DNA of 33,997 bases, taken from the NCBI GenBank assembly GCA_035292685.1, contig DATDPP010000091.1:1-33997 (forward strand), given 5' to 3'. The stretch's first letter is position 1. Every line of letters begins with the position of its first letter. The translations under genes and the position numbers were made by a program. Positions 1 through 7,995 of this stretch are shown in pieces. Origin of the DNA: JALYNX01 sp035292685 (lineage in GTDB: Bacteria; Actinomycetota; Acidimicrobiia; Spongiisociales; ZC4RG35). The notes beneath the pieces were generated by a model. That model did not search any database and was not told where the DNA came from. It was given only the letters and a program-made list of their open reading frames with translations.

Positions 1-1101
<1,101 letters not shown>

Positions 1102-1111
1102 TCTCCGTGTT

Positions 1112-1212
1112 GTGTGCAGCCACCCACGGCTGCGGTGCCTCCCTGCACACGACATGGCTACAGCGGATCTCGTGAGCAACCACCCACCGTGACAGTGCGC
1201 CCATGCACACGG
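1112..1212. repeat. Hairpin and degenerate direct repeat downstream of rpoD
   Basis: GTGTGCAG (1112-1119) and CTGCACAC (1143-1150) form an 8-bp inverted repeat just after the rpoD stop. It could act as an rpoD terminator, but no T-run follows. A roughly 37-base segment (1117-1153) recurs imperfectly at about 1176-1212; both copies share CCACCCAC near the left end and TGCACACG at the right end. No coding potential is evident in 1102-1297. Confidence 0.4.
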
Positions 1213-1297
1213 GGGGTGCGCCGTTCAGGATGACCACAGCGCGGAATCTGGATACGAAGATGCCGGTTGGTATCCTGACGCCCTTCGGGGGAACCCT

Positions 1298-1370
1298 TCC
1301 GCGGTAGCTCAATTGGTAGAGCAGTGGACTGTTAATCCATTGGTTGTAGGTTCGAGTCCTACCCGCGGAG
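1298..1370 (+). tRNA. tRNA-Asn (anticodon GTT)
   Basis: Complete 73-nt cloverleaf. Acceptor stem TCCGCGG (1298-1304) pairs with CCGCGGA (1363-1369), with discriminator G1370. D-arm stem GCTC/GAGC (1307-1310, 1319-1322). Anticodon stem GTGGA/TCCAT encloses loop CTGTTAA with anticodon GTT at 1331-1333. T-arm contains GGTTCGAGTCC. The 3' CCA is not encoded (CCC follows). It reads AAC/AAU codons. A TATCCT box at 1271-1276 could be its -10. No integrase or attachment-site repeat is seen next to it. Confidence 0.97.
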
Positions 1371-1445
1371 CCCAGATTTCGCCTACCGCCACGGGCTTGC
1401 TTCGCGTCCCTCCAACGCTCGCTCCGCCACTGGGGGGAGAAACAA

Positions 1446-1799
1446 TCAGACGTGGGGCCAGGGCAGCTGACGGGCCTCGGCCTCTGCCTCGAAATGCTCC
1501 TGCAACGAGGCGGCGTAGTCGTGAGCCTCGGCGTTGCGGAGACGGAGCGCCACCCTCTTGAAGTACTCACCCAACTTCGTCGGGTCGGCATCACCGGGGT
1601 CCAACCAATCGTCACCCAGCGGGTGCCCATCCCCGTCTTCGCCGTTGCTGCGTATGAAGAGATGGATCCAGCCGTAGGAGGAGCCGTCGATGGCCCGCTG
1701 GGTGCTGGGGGAGTGCCTCTCATGGGAGCAGGCGTACATGAAGCGTTGCCACTCTTCCGGGGGAAGGGCTTCACCTGGCCGCTCGGGTGGTTGGCTCAT
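1446..1799 (-). CDS. Hypothetical protein, unknown function
   Basis: 117-residue soluble protein that I do not recognise. It is rich in acidic and aromatic residues, has no membrane segment or signal peptide, and no obvious catalytic motif. The middle carries SSYGWIHLFIRSNGEDGDGHP followed by GDDWLDPGDADP, and the C-terminal third looks helical (LGEYFKRVALRLRNAEAHDYAASLQEH). I chose ATG 1799 (MSQPPERPG) over an in-frame TTG 18 bases upstream because GAGG lies about 8 nt before ATG. A TAAGCT box at about 1821-1826 on the minus strand could be its -10. It stands alone between tRNA-Asn and a small membrane protein gene. Confidence 0.6.
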   Translation of the reverse strand: MSQPPERPGEALPPEEWQRFMYACSHERHSPSTQRAIDGSSYGWIHLFIRSNGEDGDGHPLGDDWLDPGDADPTKLGEYFKRVALRLRNAEAHDYAASLQEHFEAEAEARQLPWPHV

Positions 1800-1840
1800 A
1801 TGATCGCCTCGACCCAACAGCTTATCCGGTGCGCCTCTCG

Positions 1841-2059
1841 CTATTGACCCTTGTCGGCCGGGTCTCTTGACTCATTTGGCTTCTTGCTCCACCAGATGAG
1901 CCCCAGACCGACCAGCACCGCCAGGGAGCCGAGGACGATCCAGGTGGTCTCACCGGTCATCGCACTCTCCGGGACGAAGCCGGCATCGAGCCCCTGCAAC
2001 GCCCATACCGCACCCACCAGTGCGAGGACGATGCCCAACGAGAGACGGGTCTTGTTCAC
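1841..2059 (-). CDS. Small two-helix membrane protein
   Basis: 72-residue protein with two predicted membrane helices: about residues 6-22 (LGIVLALVGAVWALQGL) and about 41-57 (IVLGSLAVLVGLGLIWW). A short loop with SAMTGETTW separates them, and a basic, polar tail follows. It resembles a widespread uncharacterised actinobacterial family with the pattern G-x-V-W-x-L-Q-G ... MTG ... W; function is unknown. A longer frame begins at ATG 2140, but GTG 2059 fits the family's usual start and has TAGCGT 7 nt upstream (2067-2072), consistent with a leaderless transcript. The gene is divergent from the aromatic leader/enzyme and its promoter region overlaps theirs. Confidence 0.65.
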   Translation of the reverse strand: MNKTRLSLGIVLALVGAVWALQGLDAGFVPESAMTGETTWIVLGSLAVLVGLGLIWWSKKPNESRDPADKGQ

Positions 2060-2066
2060 CCCCTCA

Positions 2067-2072
2067 ACGCTA
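2067..2072 (-). promoter_or_regulatory. Putative leaderless -10 box of the small membrane protein
   Basis: TAGCGT on the minus strand, 7 nt before GTG 2059. The same hexamer sits 7 nt before the RDD gene start (25104-25109). No convincing -35 box is seen. Confidence 0.35.
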
Positions 2073-2076
2073 GCTC

Positions 2077-2106
2077 TTGACACGAGTCCCTTCCCCTGTG
2101 GATAAT
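2077..2106 (+). promoter_or_regulatory. Promoter of the Phe leader / aromatic enzyme gene
   Basis: TTGACA (2077-2082) is a perfect -35 consensus. An 18-nt spacer follows, then GATAAT (2101-2106), a 5/6 match to the -10 consensus. The predicted transcript start is about 2112-2115, directly before the leader ATG at 2116. Confidence 0.75.
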
Positions 2107-2115
2107 CCCCGCGAC

Positions 2116-2196
2116 ATGAAGGCGACATCGACCCCGACATCCACCGGCGCCGCTCAGCGCTTCTTCGGGTTCGCCTACTTCTATTTCGGCGCCTAG
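2116..2196 (+). CDS. Phe/Tyr-rich leader peptide (pheA-type)
   Basis: 26-codon ORF starting MKATSTP and ending QRFFGFAYFYFGA, stop TAG 2194-2196. In nine successive codons (2161-2187) five are Phe and two Tyr, which is the signature of a regulatory leader peptide that senses charged tRNA-Phe (and perhaps tRNA-Tyr). It lies directly downstream of a strong promoter and 72 nt upstream of a gene for Phe synthesis. ATG lies 9 nt after the -10 box with no Shine-Dalgarno sequence, so the message is expected to be leaderless. Leader peptides of this kind are established for phe operons of enterobacteria; its role here is inferred from composition and position. Confidence 0.85.
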   Translation: MKATSTPTSTGAAQRFFGFAYFYFGA

Positions 2197-2249
2197 CGCC
2201 GATTCACCCACCCCCGCGTTACTCCTTGCCCCAAATTTGACGCAACGCG
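2145..2249 (+). promoter_or_regulatory. Candidate regulatory RNA structures of the Phe leader
   Basis: CGGCGC (2187-2192) and GCGCCG (2196-2201) form a 6-bp hairpin with loop CTA that spans the leader stop codon. The heptamer CGGCGCC also occurs at 2145-2151, before the Phe codons, and could pair with the same GCGCCG, giving two mutually exclusive structures. Further down CGCGTT (2215-2220) can pair with AACGCG (2244-2249), close to the enzyme start. None is followed by a T-run, so an intrinsic terminator is not supported; translational or Rho-based control is possible. Confidence 0.4.
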
Positions 2250-2268
2250 TCCCGAACCAGTGAATGAG

Positions 2269-4317
2269 ATGAGCACCCACAAAGAAGAACACGAAGATGA
2301 CGTAGCCCAGATAAGAGACGACATCGACCGGGTCGACGCCGAGATCCTCAAGCTCCTCGCCGAGCGCAAGGCGTTCAGCATCCGCATGGCCAGGGAAAAA
2401 GGGATCCACGACCGCCCCTCGCGGGATATGTCGCGTGAGGAGGACCTGATCTCGGATCGGATCAACTCCGGGATGAGTCACGACCTCGATTCCGGGCTGG
2501 TGAACCGGGTGTGGAGAGAGATCATCAACGACTCGGTGAGAGTGCAGCAAGAGTTCCTGGGGCGGAGCGATTCGCTGCCGGGCTCGGTCACCGTCGCCAT
2601 CCAGGGGATCGACGGCTCTTACAGTCATCTCGCCTCCCAGCAGTTCTTCGACTCCAAAGGAATCACCCCGAGCTATGTCCGCTCGGCGACGTTCGCCGAT
2701 GCGCTTCGTGCCGTGCAGGAAGGGGTCGCCGATGTCGCCATGCTCCCGGTGGAGAACACGACTTCGGGTGCCATCTCCGAGGTGTATGACCTCCTCCTCG
2801 ACAGCCAACTCAAGTTCGTCGGTGATGTCCGCTTTCGGGTTCGCCACTGCCTGCTCGGGGTGGCGGGCGCCTCGGTCAACGGGTTGCGACGGATCTACTG
2901 TCATCCGCAGGCGGTGACCCAATGCTCGGAGTTCCTTGCCGGCCTGGACCATGTGGAATTGGTCTACTTCTCAGACACCGCGCTCTCCGGCAAGCGGATC
3001 GGGGAGGTGAACGACCCGACCGTCGCTGCCATCGCCAGTGAGGAGGCGGCCCGGCTCTACGGGCTGGACGTCCTCAAGACGGGAATCGCCAACCAGGAGG
3101 AGAACTACACCAGGTTCGTAGTGGTATCGGCAACACCGGCAGAAGTGCCGGACGGGGTGCCGTCGAAGACCTCGATCGTGATGGCGGTGGGCAATCATCC
3201 CGGGGCGCTGATGGACGCTCTGGCCGTGTTCCGCGAGGCCGACATCAACCTGGTGATGCTCGAGTCGAGGCCGATTCCCAACAACCCGAGGGAGGAGCTG
3301 TTCTATCTCGACTTCGACGGGAACATCTCCGACCCCGTGGTCCAGTCCGTGTTCGACTCCCTCACCAAGCAGCTTCGGTTCCTGCGGATCATGGGCAGCT
3401 ACCCCTCACGGGACCTGCGCCCTCGACCGGTGGAGCGAGAAGTGGCCAGGGTAGAGCCGAAAGGGCTCTCGGCGTTGGCCGCGGTCGCTCCTGCGGCGAC
3501 ACCCAAGGGGTACAAGCTGGGGAGCCGAGTCCACAAGGCGCAAAACACCGTCATCGAGGTGGCGGGGGTCGAGGTCGGCGCGGGCGAGATGATCATGATT
3601 GCCGGACCCTGCGCAGTCGAGTCCTGGGACCAGGTGATGGCGACGGCCAAGGCGGTCAAGGAAGCCGGTGGGTCGATCCTCCGCGGCGGGTGCTTCAAGC
3701 CACGCTCGTCTCCTTACTCGTTTCAGGGGCTCGGCTACGAGGGTCTGGAAATGCTGGTCGAGGCGGGAAGAGCCTACGGGCTCCCCGTGGTCACCGAGGT
3801 GCTGTCACCCGACGACGTGGAGGGGGTGGCCAAGAAGGCCGACATTCTCCAGATCGGGGCCCGGAACATGCAGAACTTCTCATTGCTCAGCGCCGCAGGG
3901 CGTGCCCACCGTCCTGTGCTCCTCAAGCGGGGGATGAGCTCTTCGATCGAGGAGCTGCTCCAGGCGGCTGAGTACATCCTGGCCGGGGGCAACCAACAGT
4001 TGATGCTCTGCGAGCGGGGAATCCGCACTTTCGAGACCTCGACCAGGAACACATTGGACCTGAGCGCGGTCCCGGTGTTGCGCCGCCACACCCATCTTCC
4101 GATCATCGTCGACCCCTCACACGCTGCCGGTGACCGGGACCTGGTGGCGCCGCTGGCTTTGGCCGCCCAGGCGATCGGGGCCGACGGGATCATGGTGGAG
4201 ATCCACCCCAATCCGGAAGAGGCACTCAGCGACGGGCCACAGTCACTTCGATTGGACCAATTCGGGACGCTGATGGGTGCCCTCGGGTTCGCCCCGGCAG
4301 CGGGTGGCGCCGGCTAA
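2269..4317 (+). CDS. Fused chorismate mutase / prephenate dehydratase / ACT / DAHP synthase
   Basis: 682-residue cytoplasmic enzyme joining the first shikimate step to the phenylalanine branch. Residues about 12-95 are an AroQ-type chorismate mutase (RDDIDRVDAEILKLLAERK, then REEDL). About 106-295 are prephenate dehydratase (PVENTTSG; NYTRF at 279-283, with the catalytic Thr). About 300-378 are an ACT domain with ESRP at 332-335, the motif that binds Phe in P-proteins. About 430-680 are a complete type I-beta DAHP synthase (AGPCAVES at 445, KPRSSPYSFQGLG at 477, LKRGM, CERGIRTFE, DPSHAAG at 615, EIHPNPEEALSDGPQS). An in-frame GTG at 2260 is an alternative start; neither has a clear Shine-Dalgarno. 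A Phe-rich leader precedes it. The 3' end overlaps leuD tail-to-tail by 4 bases. Each domain assignment is firm; joint Phe feedback is inference. Confidence 0.93.
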   Translation: MSTHKEEHEDDVAQIRDDIDRVDAEILKLLAERKAFSIRMAREKGIHDRPSRDMSREEDLISDRINSGMSHDLDSGLVNRVWREIINDSVRVQQEFLGRSDSLPGSVTVAIQGIDGSYSHLASQQFFDSKGITPSYVRSATFADALRAVQEGVADVAMLPVENTTSGAISEVYDLLLDSQLKFVGDVRFRVRHCLLGVAGASVNGLRRIYCHPQAVTQCSEFLAGLDHVELVYFSDTALSGKRIGEVNDPTVAAIASEEAARLYGLDVLKTGIANQEENYTRFVVVSATPAEVPDGVPSKTSIVMAVGNHPGALMDALAVFREADINLVMLESRPIPNNPREELFYLDFDGNISDPVVQSVFDSLTKQLRFLRIMGSYPSRDLRPRPVEREVARVEPKGLSALAAVAPAATPKGYKLGSRVHKAQNTVIEVAGVEVGAGEMIMIAGPCAVESWDQVMATAKAVKEAGGSILRGGCFKPRSSPYSFQGLGYEGLEMLVEAGRAYGLPVVTEVLSPDDVEGVAKKADILQIGARNMQNFSLLSAAGRAHRPVLLKRGMSSSIEELLQAAEYILAGGNQQLMLCERGIRTFETSTRNTLDLSAVPVLRRHTHLPIIVDPSHAAGDRDLVAPLALAAQAIGADGIMVEIHPNPEEALSDGPQSLRLDQFGTLMGALGFAPAAGGAG

Positions 4318-4931
4318 CTCGTCTCACTTCCGGTGCTGACCGGGAGCCATGCGGGCCTGCCCATCTCGTGACGGGCGATCGATTCCTCGTGGGTGAGGGT
4401 CATCCCGATCCAGTCCAAGCCCCCCAACAGGCGCTCCTTGGCTGAGGGGTCGAAGTCGAAGGTGGCCTCCAGCCCTTCCCCAACCACCGTCTGTCGCTCC
4501 AGGTCGATGGTGATGGTCGCCGCCGGGTCCACTGCCATCTCCATCAGACGTCGCACGTCGTTCTCCGGCAGCTCGACGACGAGCAACCCGATGTTGGCGG
4601 AGTTGTTGCGGAAGATGTCAGCCGTGGAAGGGGCGATCACGGCATCGAAGCCCCAATCCTGGAGTGCCCACGGGGCGTGCTCCCTCGACGATCCGCACCC
4701 GAAGTTGCGGCCGGCCACCAGGATCCGGGCATGGCTGCGCTCGGGACGGTTGGTGATGAAATCCTCGATCGGTGAGTCGTCGTCGTGGTGGGCCCAGTTA
4801 TAGAAGACGAACTCCCCATACCCGTGGCGCTCGATCCGCTTCAGGAACCGCTGGGGGATGATCTGATCGGTGTCGACATCCGCCCGGTCCAAGGGGACCA
4901 TCGTGCCGCGGACCACTCTCACCGGCTTCAT
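4314..4931 (-). CDS. leuD: 3-isopropylmalate dehydratase small subunit
   Basis: 205-residue small subunit that, with LeuC, isomerises 2-isopropylmalate to 3-isopropylmalate in leucine synthesis. The family signature FGCGSSREHAPWAL is present, preceded by ILVAGRN, and followed by APSTADIFRNNSANIGLL. The N-terminus shows the usual DVDTDQIIPQRFLKRI. ATG 4931 is chosen over a GTG 12 bases upstream because it forms an ATGA overlap with the leuC stop, typical of translational coupling. It is the last gene of the ilvB-ilvN-leuB-leuC-leuD series, and its stop overlaps the end of the convergent aromatic fusion gene. Confidence 0.96.
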   Translation of the reverse strand: MKPVRVVRGTMVPLDRADVDTDQIIPQRFLKRIERHGYGEFVFYNWAHHDDDSPIEDFITNRPERSHARILVAGRNFGCGSSREHAPWALQDWGFDAVIAPSTADIFRNNSANIGLLVVELPENDVRRLMEMAVDPAATITIDLERQTVVGEGLEATFDFDPSAKERLLGGLDWIGMTLTHEESIARHEMGRPAWLPVSTGSETS

Positions 4932-6334
4932 TGCCCTTCCCACTCCCTGACGTCGACGAAGTGACCTGCCACTGCGGCGGCCGCCGCCATCGCCGGGCTG
5001 ACCAGATGGGTCCTGGCGCCCCGGCCCTGACGCCCTTCGTAGTTGCGATTCGACGTGGAGGCGACTCGCTCACCGGACGGGATCACGTCCGGGTTCATGG
5101 CGAGGCAACTGGAGCATCCGGCGTCCCTCCACTCGAACCCCGCGGCAAGGAAAACGGCGTCGAGCCCTTCGGCCTCCGCCTGCGCTTTGACCTGCATCGA
5201 CCCCGGGACCACGACGGCGCTCACCCTGCGATCGACCTTGCGCCCCTCGACGACTCGGGCCGCCGCCCGCAGGTCCTCGATTCGGCCGTTGGTGCAGGAG
5301 CCGAGGAAGACATGGTCGATGCTGATATCCGAGATGGCGGTGCCCGGCTCCAAACCCATGTAGGCCAGGGCCCGGATCGTGGTGTCACGCTGCTGCGCAT
5401 CGTCGAAGCTGTCGGGGGAGGGGACGACGCCGTCGACCCGGACCGTCTGAGCCGGGTTGACTCCCCAGGTGACATGGGGGATGAGGGACGATGCATCGAT
5501 CGACACCACCTTGTCGAAGACGGCTCCCTCGTCGGTGACCAGTGACTCCCAGGCAGAGACGGCGGCATCCCAGTTGGCGTCTTTGGGGGCGAACGGCCGG
5601 CCTTCGATGAAGGCGATGGTGGTCGCGTCGGGGGCGATCATCCCGGCCCTGGCCCCACCTTCGATCGACATGTTGCAGATGGTCATCCGCTGTTCCATCG
5701 AGAGCCCGCGGATCGTTTCTCCTCGATACTCGATGACATGACGGGTGCCTCCGGCGACCCCGATCTGGGTGATGATCCCCAGGATCAGGTCCTTGGCGGC
5801 CACTCCCCAGGGGAGGCGGCCGCTGACCTCCACTGCCATCGAACTGGGCGGGGTCTGCCAGATGGTCTGAGTGGCGAGGACGTGCTCCACCTCAGAGGTA
5901 CCAATGCCGAAGGCGAGTGCCCCGAAGGCTCCGTGGGTCGAGGTGTGACTGTCGCCACAGACGATGACCATCCCCGGCTGGGTCAGGCCCTGCTCCGGGC
6001 CCACCACATGGACGATCCCCTGACGCGGATCGTCGATCCCATACATGACGATCCCGTGCCGGGCACAATTGTCCCGCAGTGCCTCGACCTGGCGTTTCGA
6101 GAGCGGGTCCAGGATCCCAAGATGACGGCCGGTGGTGGGGATGCCGTGGTCGACGGTGGCAAAGGTGAGGTCGGGCCTGCGGACCTTCCTCCCAGCCTGC
6201 TCCAGGCTGGCGAACGCCTGGGGCGAGGTGACTTCATGGACAAGGTGCATGTCGGTATACAGCAGAGTCGGATCGCCTGGCTCCACCACGTGGGTCTGCC
6301 AGACCTTTTCGAACATGGTGCGCGGGGTGCTCAC
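4928..6334 (-). CDS. leuC: 3-isopropylmalate dehydratase large subunit
   Basis: 468-residue aconitase-family subunit carrying the [4Fe-4S] cluster of isopropylmalate isomerase. The three cluster cysteines are in FLGSCTNGR and GCSSCLAMNPD. Other family blocks are visible: CGDSHTSTHGAFGALAFGIGTSEVEHV near residue 130, and an N-terminus (TMFEKVWQTHVV) typical of LeuC. Length matches the family. It starts at GTG, whose GTGA overlaps the leuB stop, and overlaps leuD by 4 bases, so leuB-leuC-leuD are likely translationally coupled. Confidence 0.97.
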   Translation of the reverse strand: MSTPRTMFEKVWQTHVVEPGDPTLLYTDMHLVHEVTSPQAFASLEQAGRKVRRPDLTFATVDHGIPTTGRHLGILDPLSKRQVEALRDNCARHGIVMYGIDDPRQGIVHVVGPEQGLTQPGMVIVCGDSHTSTHGAFGALAFGIGTSEVEHVLATQTIWQTPPSSMAVEVSGRLPWGVAAKDLILGIITQIGVAGGTRHVIEYRGETIRGLSMEQRMTICNMSIEGGARAGMIAPDATTIAFIEGRPFAPKDANWDAAVSAWESLVTDEGAVFDKVVSIDASSLIPHVTWGVNPAQTVRVDGVVPSPDSFDDAQQRDTTIRALAYMGLEPGTAISDISIDHVFLGSCTNGRIEDLRAAARVVEGRKVDRRVSAVVVPGSMQVKAQAEAEGLDAVFLAAGFEWRDAGCSSCLAMNPDVIPSGERVASTSNRNYEGRQGRGARTHLVSPAMAAAAAVAGHFVDVREWEGQ

Positions 6335-7410
6335 GGCCCGACTTCGATCGAGACCCCACCGCTGACCAGATCGCTGACTCGATCGCCCACCTCGGAGGTG
6401 GAGGCGCCCATCTTCCCGGCGCGCAGTGAGGGGAGTGACCCGGCGACCTCGCCGACGGCCTGCTCAACTGCGCTGCCCGCAGCGGCTTCGCCCAGGTGGT
6501 GGAGCATCATCGCCGCGGCTCCGATGGCAGCAAGCGGGTTGATCTGGCCCGTGCCCTCAAATCCCGGTGCGGTTCCGCCGATCGGCTCGAACATCGATAC
6601 TCCATTGGGGTTGAGATTGGCTCCGGAGGCGATACCCATACCTCCCTGTATGGCAGCGCCGAGATCGGTGATTATGTCACCGAACATGTTGTCGGTGACG
6701 ATCACGTCGAATCGCCCGGGGTCCTCGACCATCCATAGGCAGGCGGCATCGACGTGCGCATAAGCGGTGGCCACGTCCTGGTACTCCTCGGCCACGGAAT
6801 CGAAGACCCTGGCCCAGAGATCCCATGCAAAAGTGAGGACATTGGTCTTGCCACAAAGGGTCAGGTGGTGACGGGGCCGGGTACTTGCCAGGTCGAATGC
6901 GTATCGGACGCAGCGCTCGACGGCGAATCGACTGTTCACCGATTGCTGGACCGCAACCTCGAATGGTGAGCCTTTGGCGGTGAACTCGCCAACGCCCGCG
7001 TAGAGGCCCTCGCTGTTCTCGCGCACCACGACCATGTCGACATCGGCAGGCTCGACGTCACGGAGCGGCCCGGTCACCCCGGGGTGGAGCTTGATGGGTC
7101 GCACGTTGACGTATAGGTCGAGCTCGCGGCGCAGCCTGAGGATGATCTCCTGTTCGAGTATCCCTGGTGCCACCTTTGGGTGTCCGACAGCTCCGAAGAG
7201 GATTGCATCGACGGTGGACAGGACCTCGAGGTCGGCTCCGGTCAACGTCTCTCCGGTCCGCAGGTAACGGTCACCTCCAACATCGCGATGGGAATACTCG
7301 ACGTCGAAGCCGAAGACAGTGGCTGCCCGATCAACGACTTTGATCGCTTCGGCCACCACCTCCGGGCCTGTGCCGTCACCGGGCACAACGGCGATTCTGT
7401 GGGTCGTCAC
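6331..7410 (-). CDS. leuB: 3-isopropylmalate dehydrogenase
   Basis: 359-residue NAD-dependent decarboxylating dehydrogenase, third enzyme of leucine synthesis. Family motifs: VVPGDGTGPEVV at the N-terminus, RENSEGLYAGVG, the metal/substrate site VTDNMFGDIITDLGA, and FEPIGGTAPGFEGTG near the C-terminus. The sequence alone could also fit a tartrate or isocitrate dehydrogenase relative, but its place between ilvN and leuC settles the role. The GTG start at 7410 has GCGAGG a few bases upstream. It follows ilvN after a 75-base gap, the only real gap inside the operon, in which I see no leader peptide or terminator. Confidence 0.93.
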   Translation of the reverse strand: MTTHRIAVVPGDGTGPEVVAEAIKVVDRAATVFGFDVEYSHRDVGGDRYLRTGETLTGADLEVLSTVDAILFGAVGHPKVAPGILEQEIILRLRRELDLYVNVRPIKLHPGVTGPLRDVEPADVDMVVVRENSEGLYAGVGEFTAKGSPFEVAVQQSVNSRFAVERCVRYAFDLASTRPRHHLTLCGKTNVLTFAWDLWARVFDSVAEEYQDVATAYAHVDAACLWMVEDPGRFDVIVTDNMFGDIITDLGAAIQGGMGIASGANLNPNGVSMFEPIGGTAPGFEGTGQINPLAAIGAAAMMLHHLGEAAAGSAVEQAVGEVAGSLPSLRAGKMGASTSEVGDRVSDLVSGGVSIEVGP

Positions 7411-7485
7411 GACCTCGCCCCTCAGACCGTCATCGCTGGCTGCGGGCGCAGACCCCGAGTATCGAGACGGGTGCGCGGGGATGGC

Positions 7486-7995
7486 TCACGTTGCGGTCCC
7501 CGCGGTCGCGGTGGTGGGGCTGAGCTCGGACTCGCGCCGCATGGCGATTCGGCCCGACTTGACCAGGTCGACCACCCCGTATACAGACATGTGATCGAGG
7601 AATGCTCCGAGGTGCTCAGGGCTGCCCGCAACCTCGAATGTGATCGAGCCGGCCCCCAGATCGATCACCTTGGCGTCGAACAGTGACGCAGTGTCACGGA
7701 CCTGGCCCCGGGTCACGGAGTCGCAGGCGATGCGGGCCATCATGACCTCACGCTCCAGGGCGACATCGGCCTCGATTTCCTGGACTTTGATCACGTTGAC
7801 CAGCTTGTTGAGCTGCTTGGTCAGCTGCTCCAACTCGGGGGCATCCACGACAAGGGTGATGCGTGACCGGCCTTCCTGGTGGGTGGGCCCCACCGCCAGG
7901 GAATGGATGTTGAAACCGCGGTTGGAGAACATTGCCGAAACCCTGGCCAGCACCCCTGGCTTGTTCTCGACCAGGACCGTGAGGGTGTGCTGCAT
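7486..7995 (-). CDS. ilvN: Acetolactate synthase small (regulatory) subunit
   Basis: 169-residue regulatory subunit of acetohydroxyacid synthase. The N-terminal ACT domain is clear (HTLTVLVENKPGVLARV, NRGFNIHSLAVG), the site that confers valine feedback in this family. The second half is the usual small-subunit C-terminal domain. Its ATG shares one base with the ilvB stop (TGATG), so translation is probably coupled, giving balanced subunit amounts. Confidence 0.96.
   Translation of the reverse strand: MQHTLTVLVENKPGVLARVSAMFSNRGFNIHSLAVGPTHQEGRSRITLVVDAPELEQLTKQLNKLVNVIKVQEIEADVALEREVMMARIACDSVTRGQVRDTASLFDAKVIDLGAGSITFEVAGSPEHLGAFLDHMSVYGVVDLVKSGRIAMRRESELSPTTATAGTAT

Noticed and set aside
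1298..1370. tRNA-Asn as an integration site of a mobile element
   Set aside because: No integrase, no repeat of the tRNA 3' end and only ordinary genes downstream.
2187..2201. Intrinsic terminator after the Phe leader
   Set aside because: The 6-bp hairpin is followed by GATTCACCC, with no T-run, so termination there is not supported.
5738..6763. Long open frame on the plus strand opposite leuC/leuB
   Set aside because: Fully antisense to two well-supported genes with strong motifs; its composition is the usual high-GC shadow and it has no recognisable domain.
7411..7485. Separate leader or attenuator for leuB
   Set aside because: No short ORF with Leu codons and no stem plus T-run in the 75-base gap; the ilvB leader most likely serves the whole operon.
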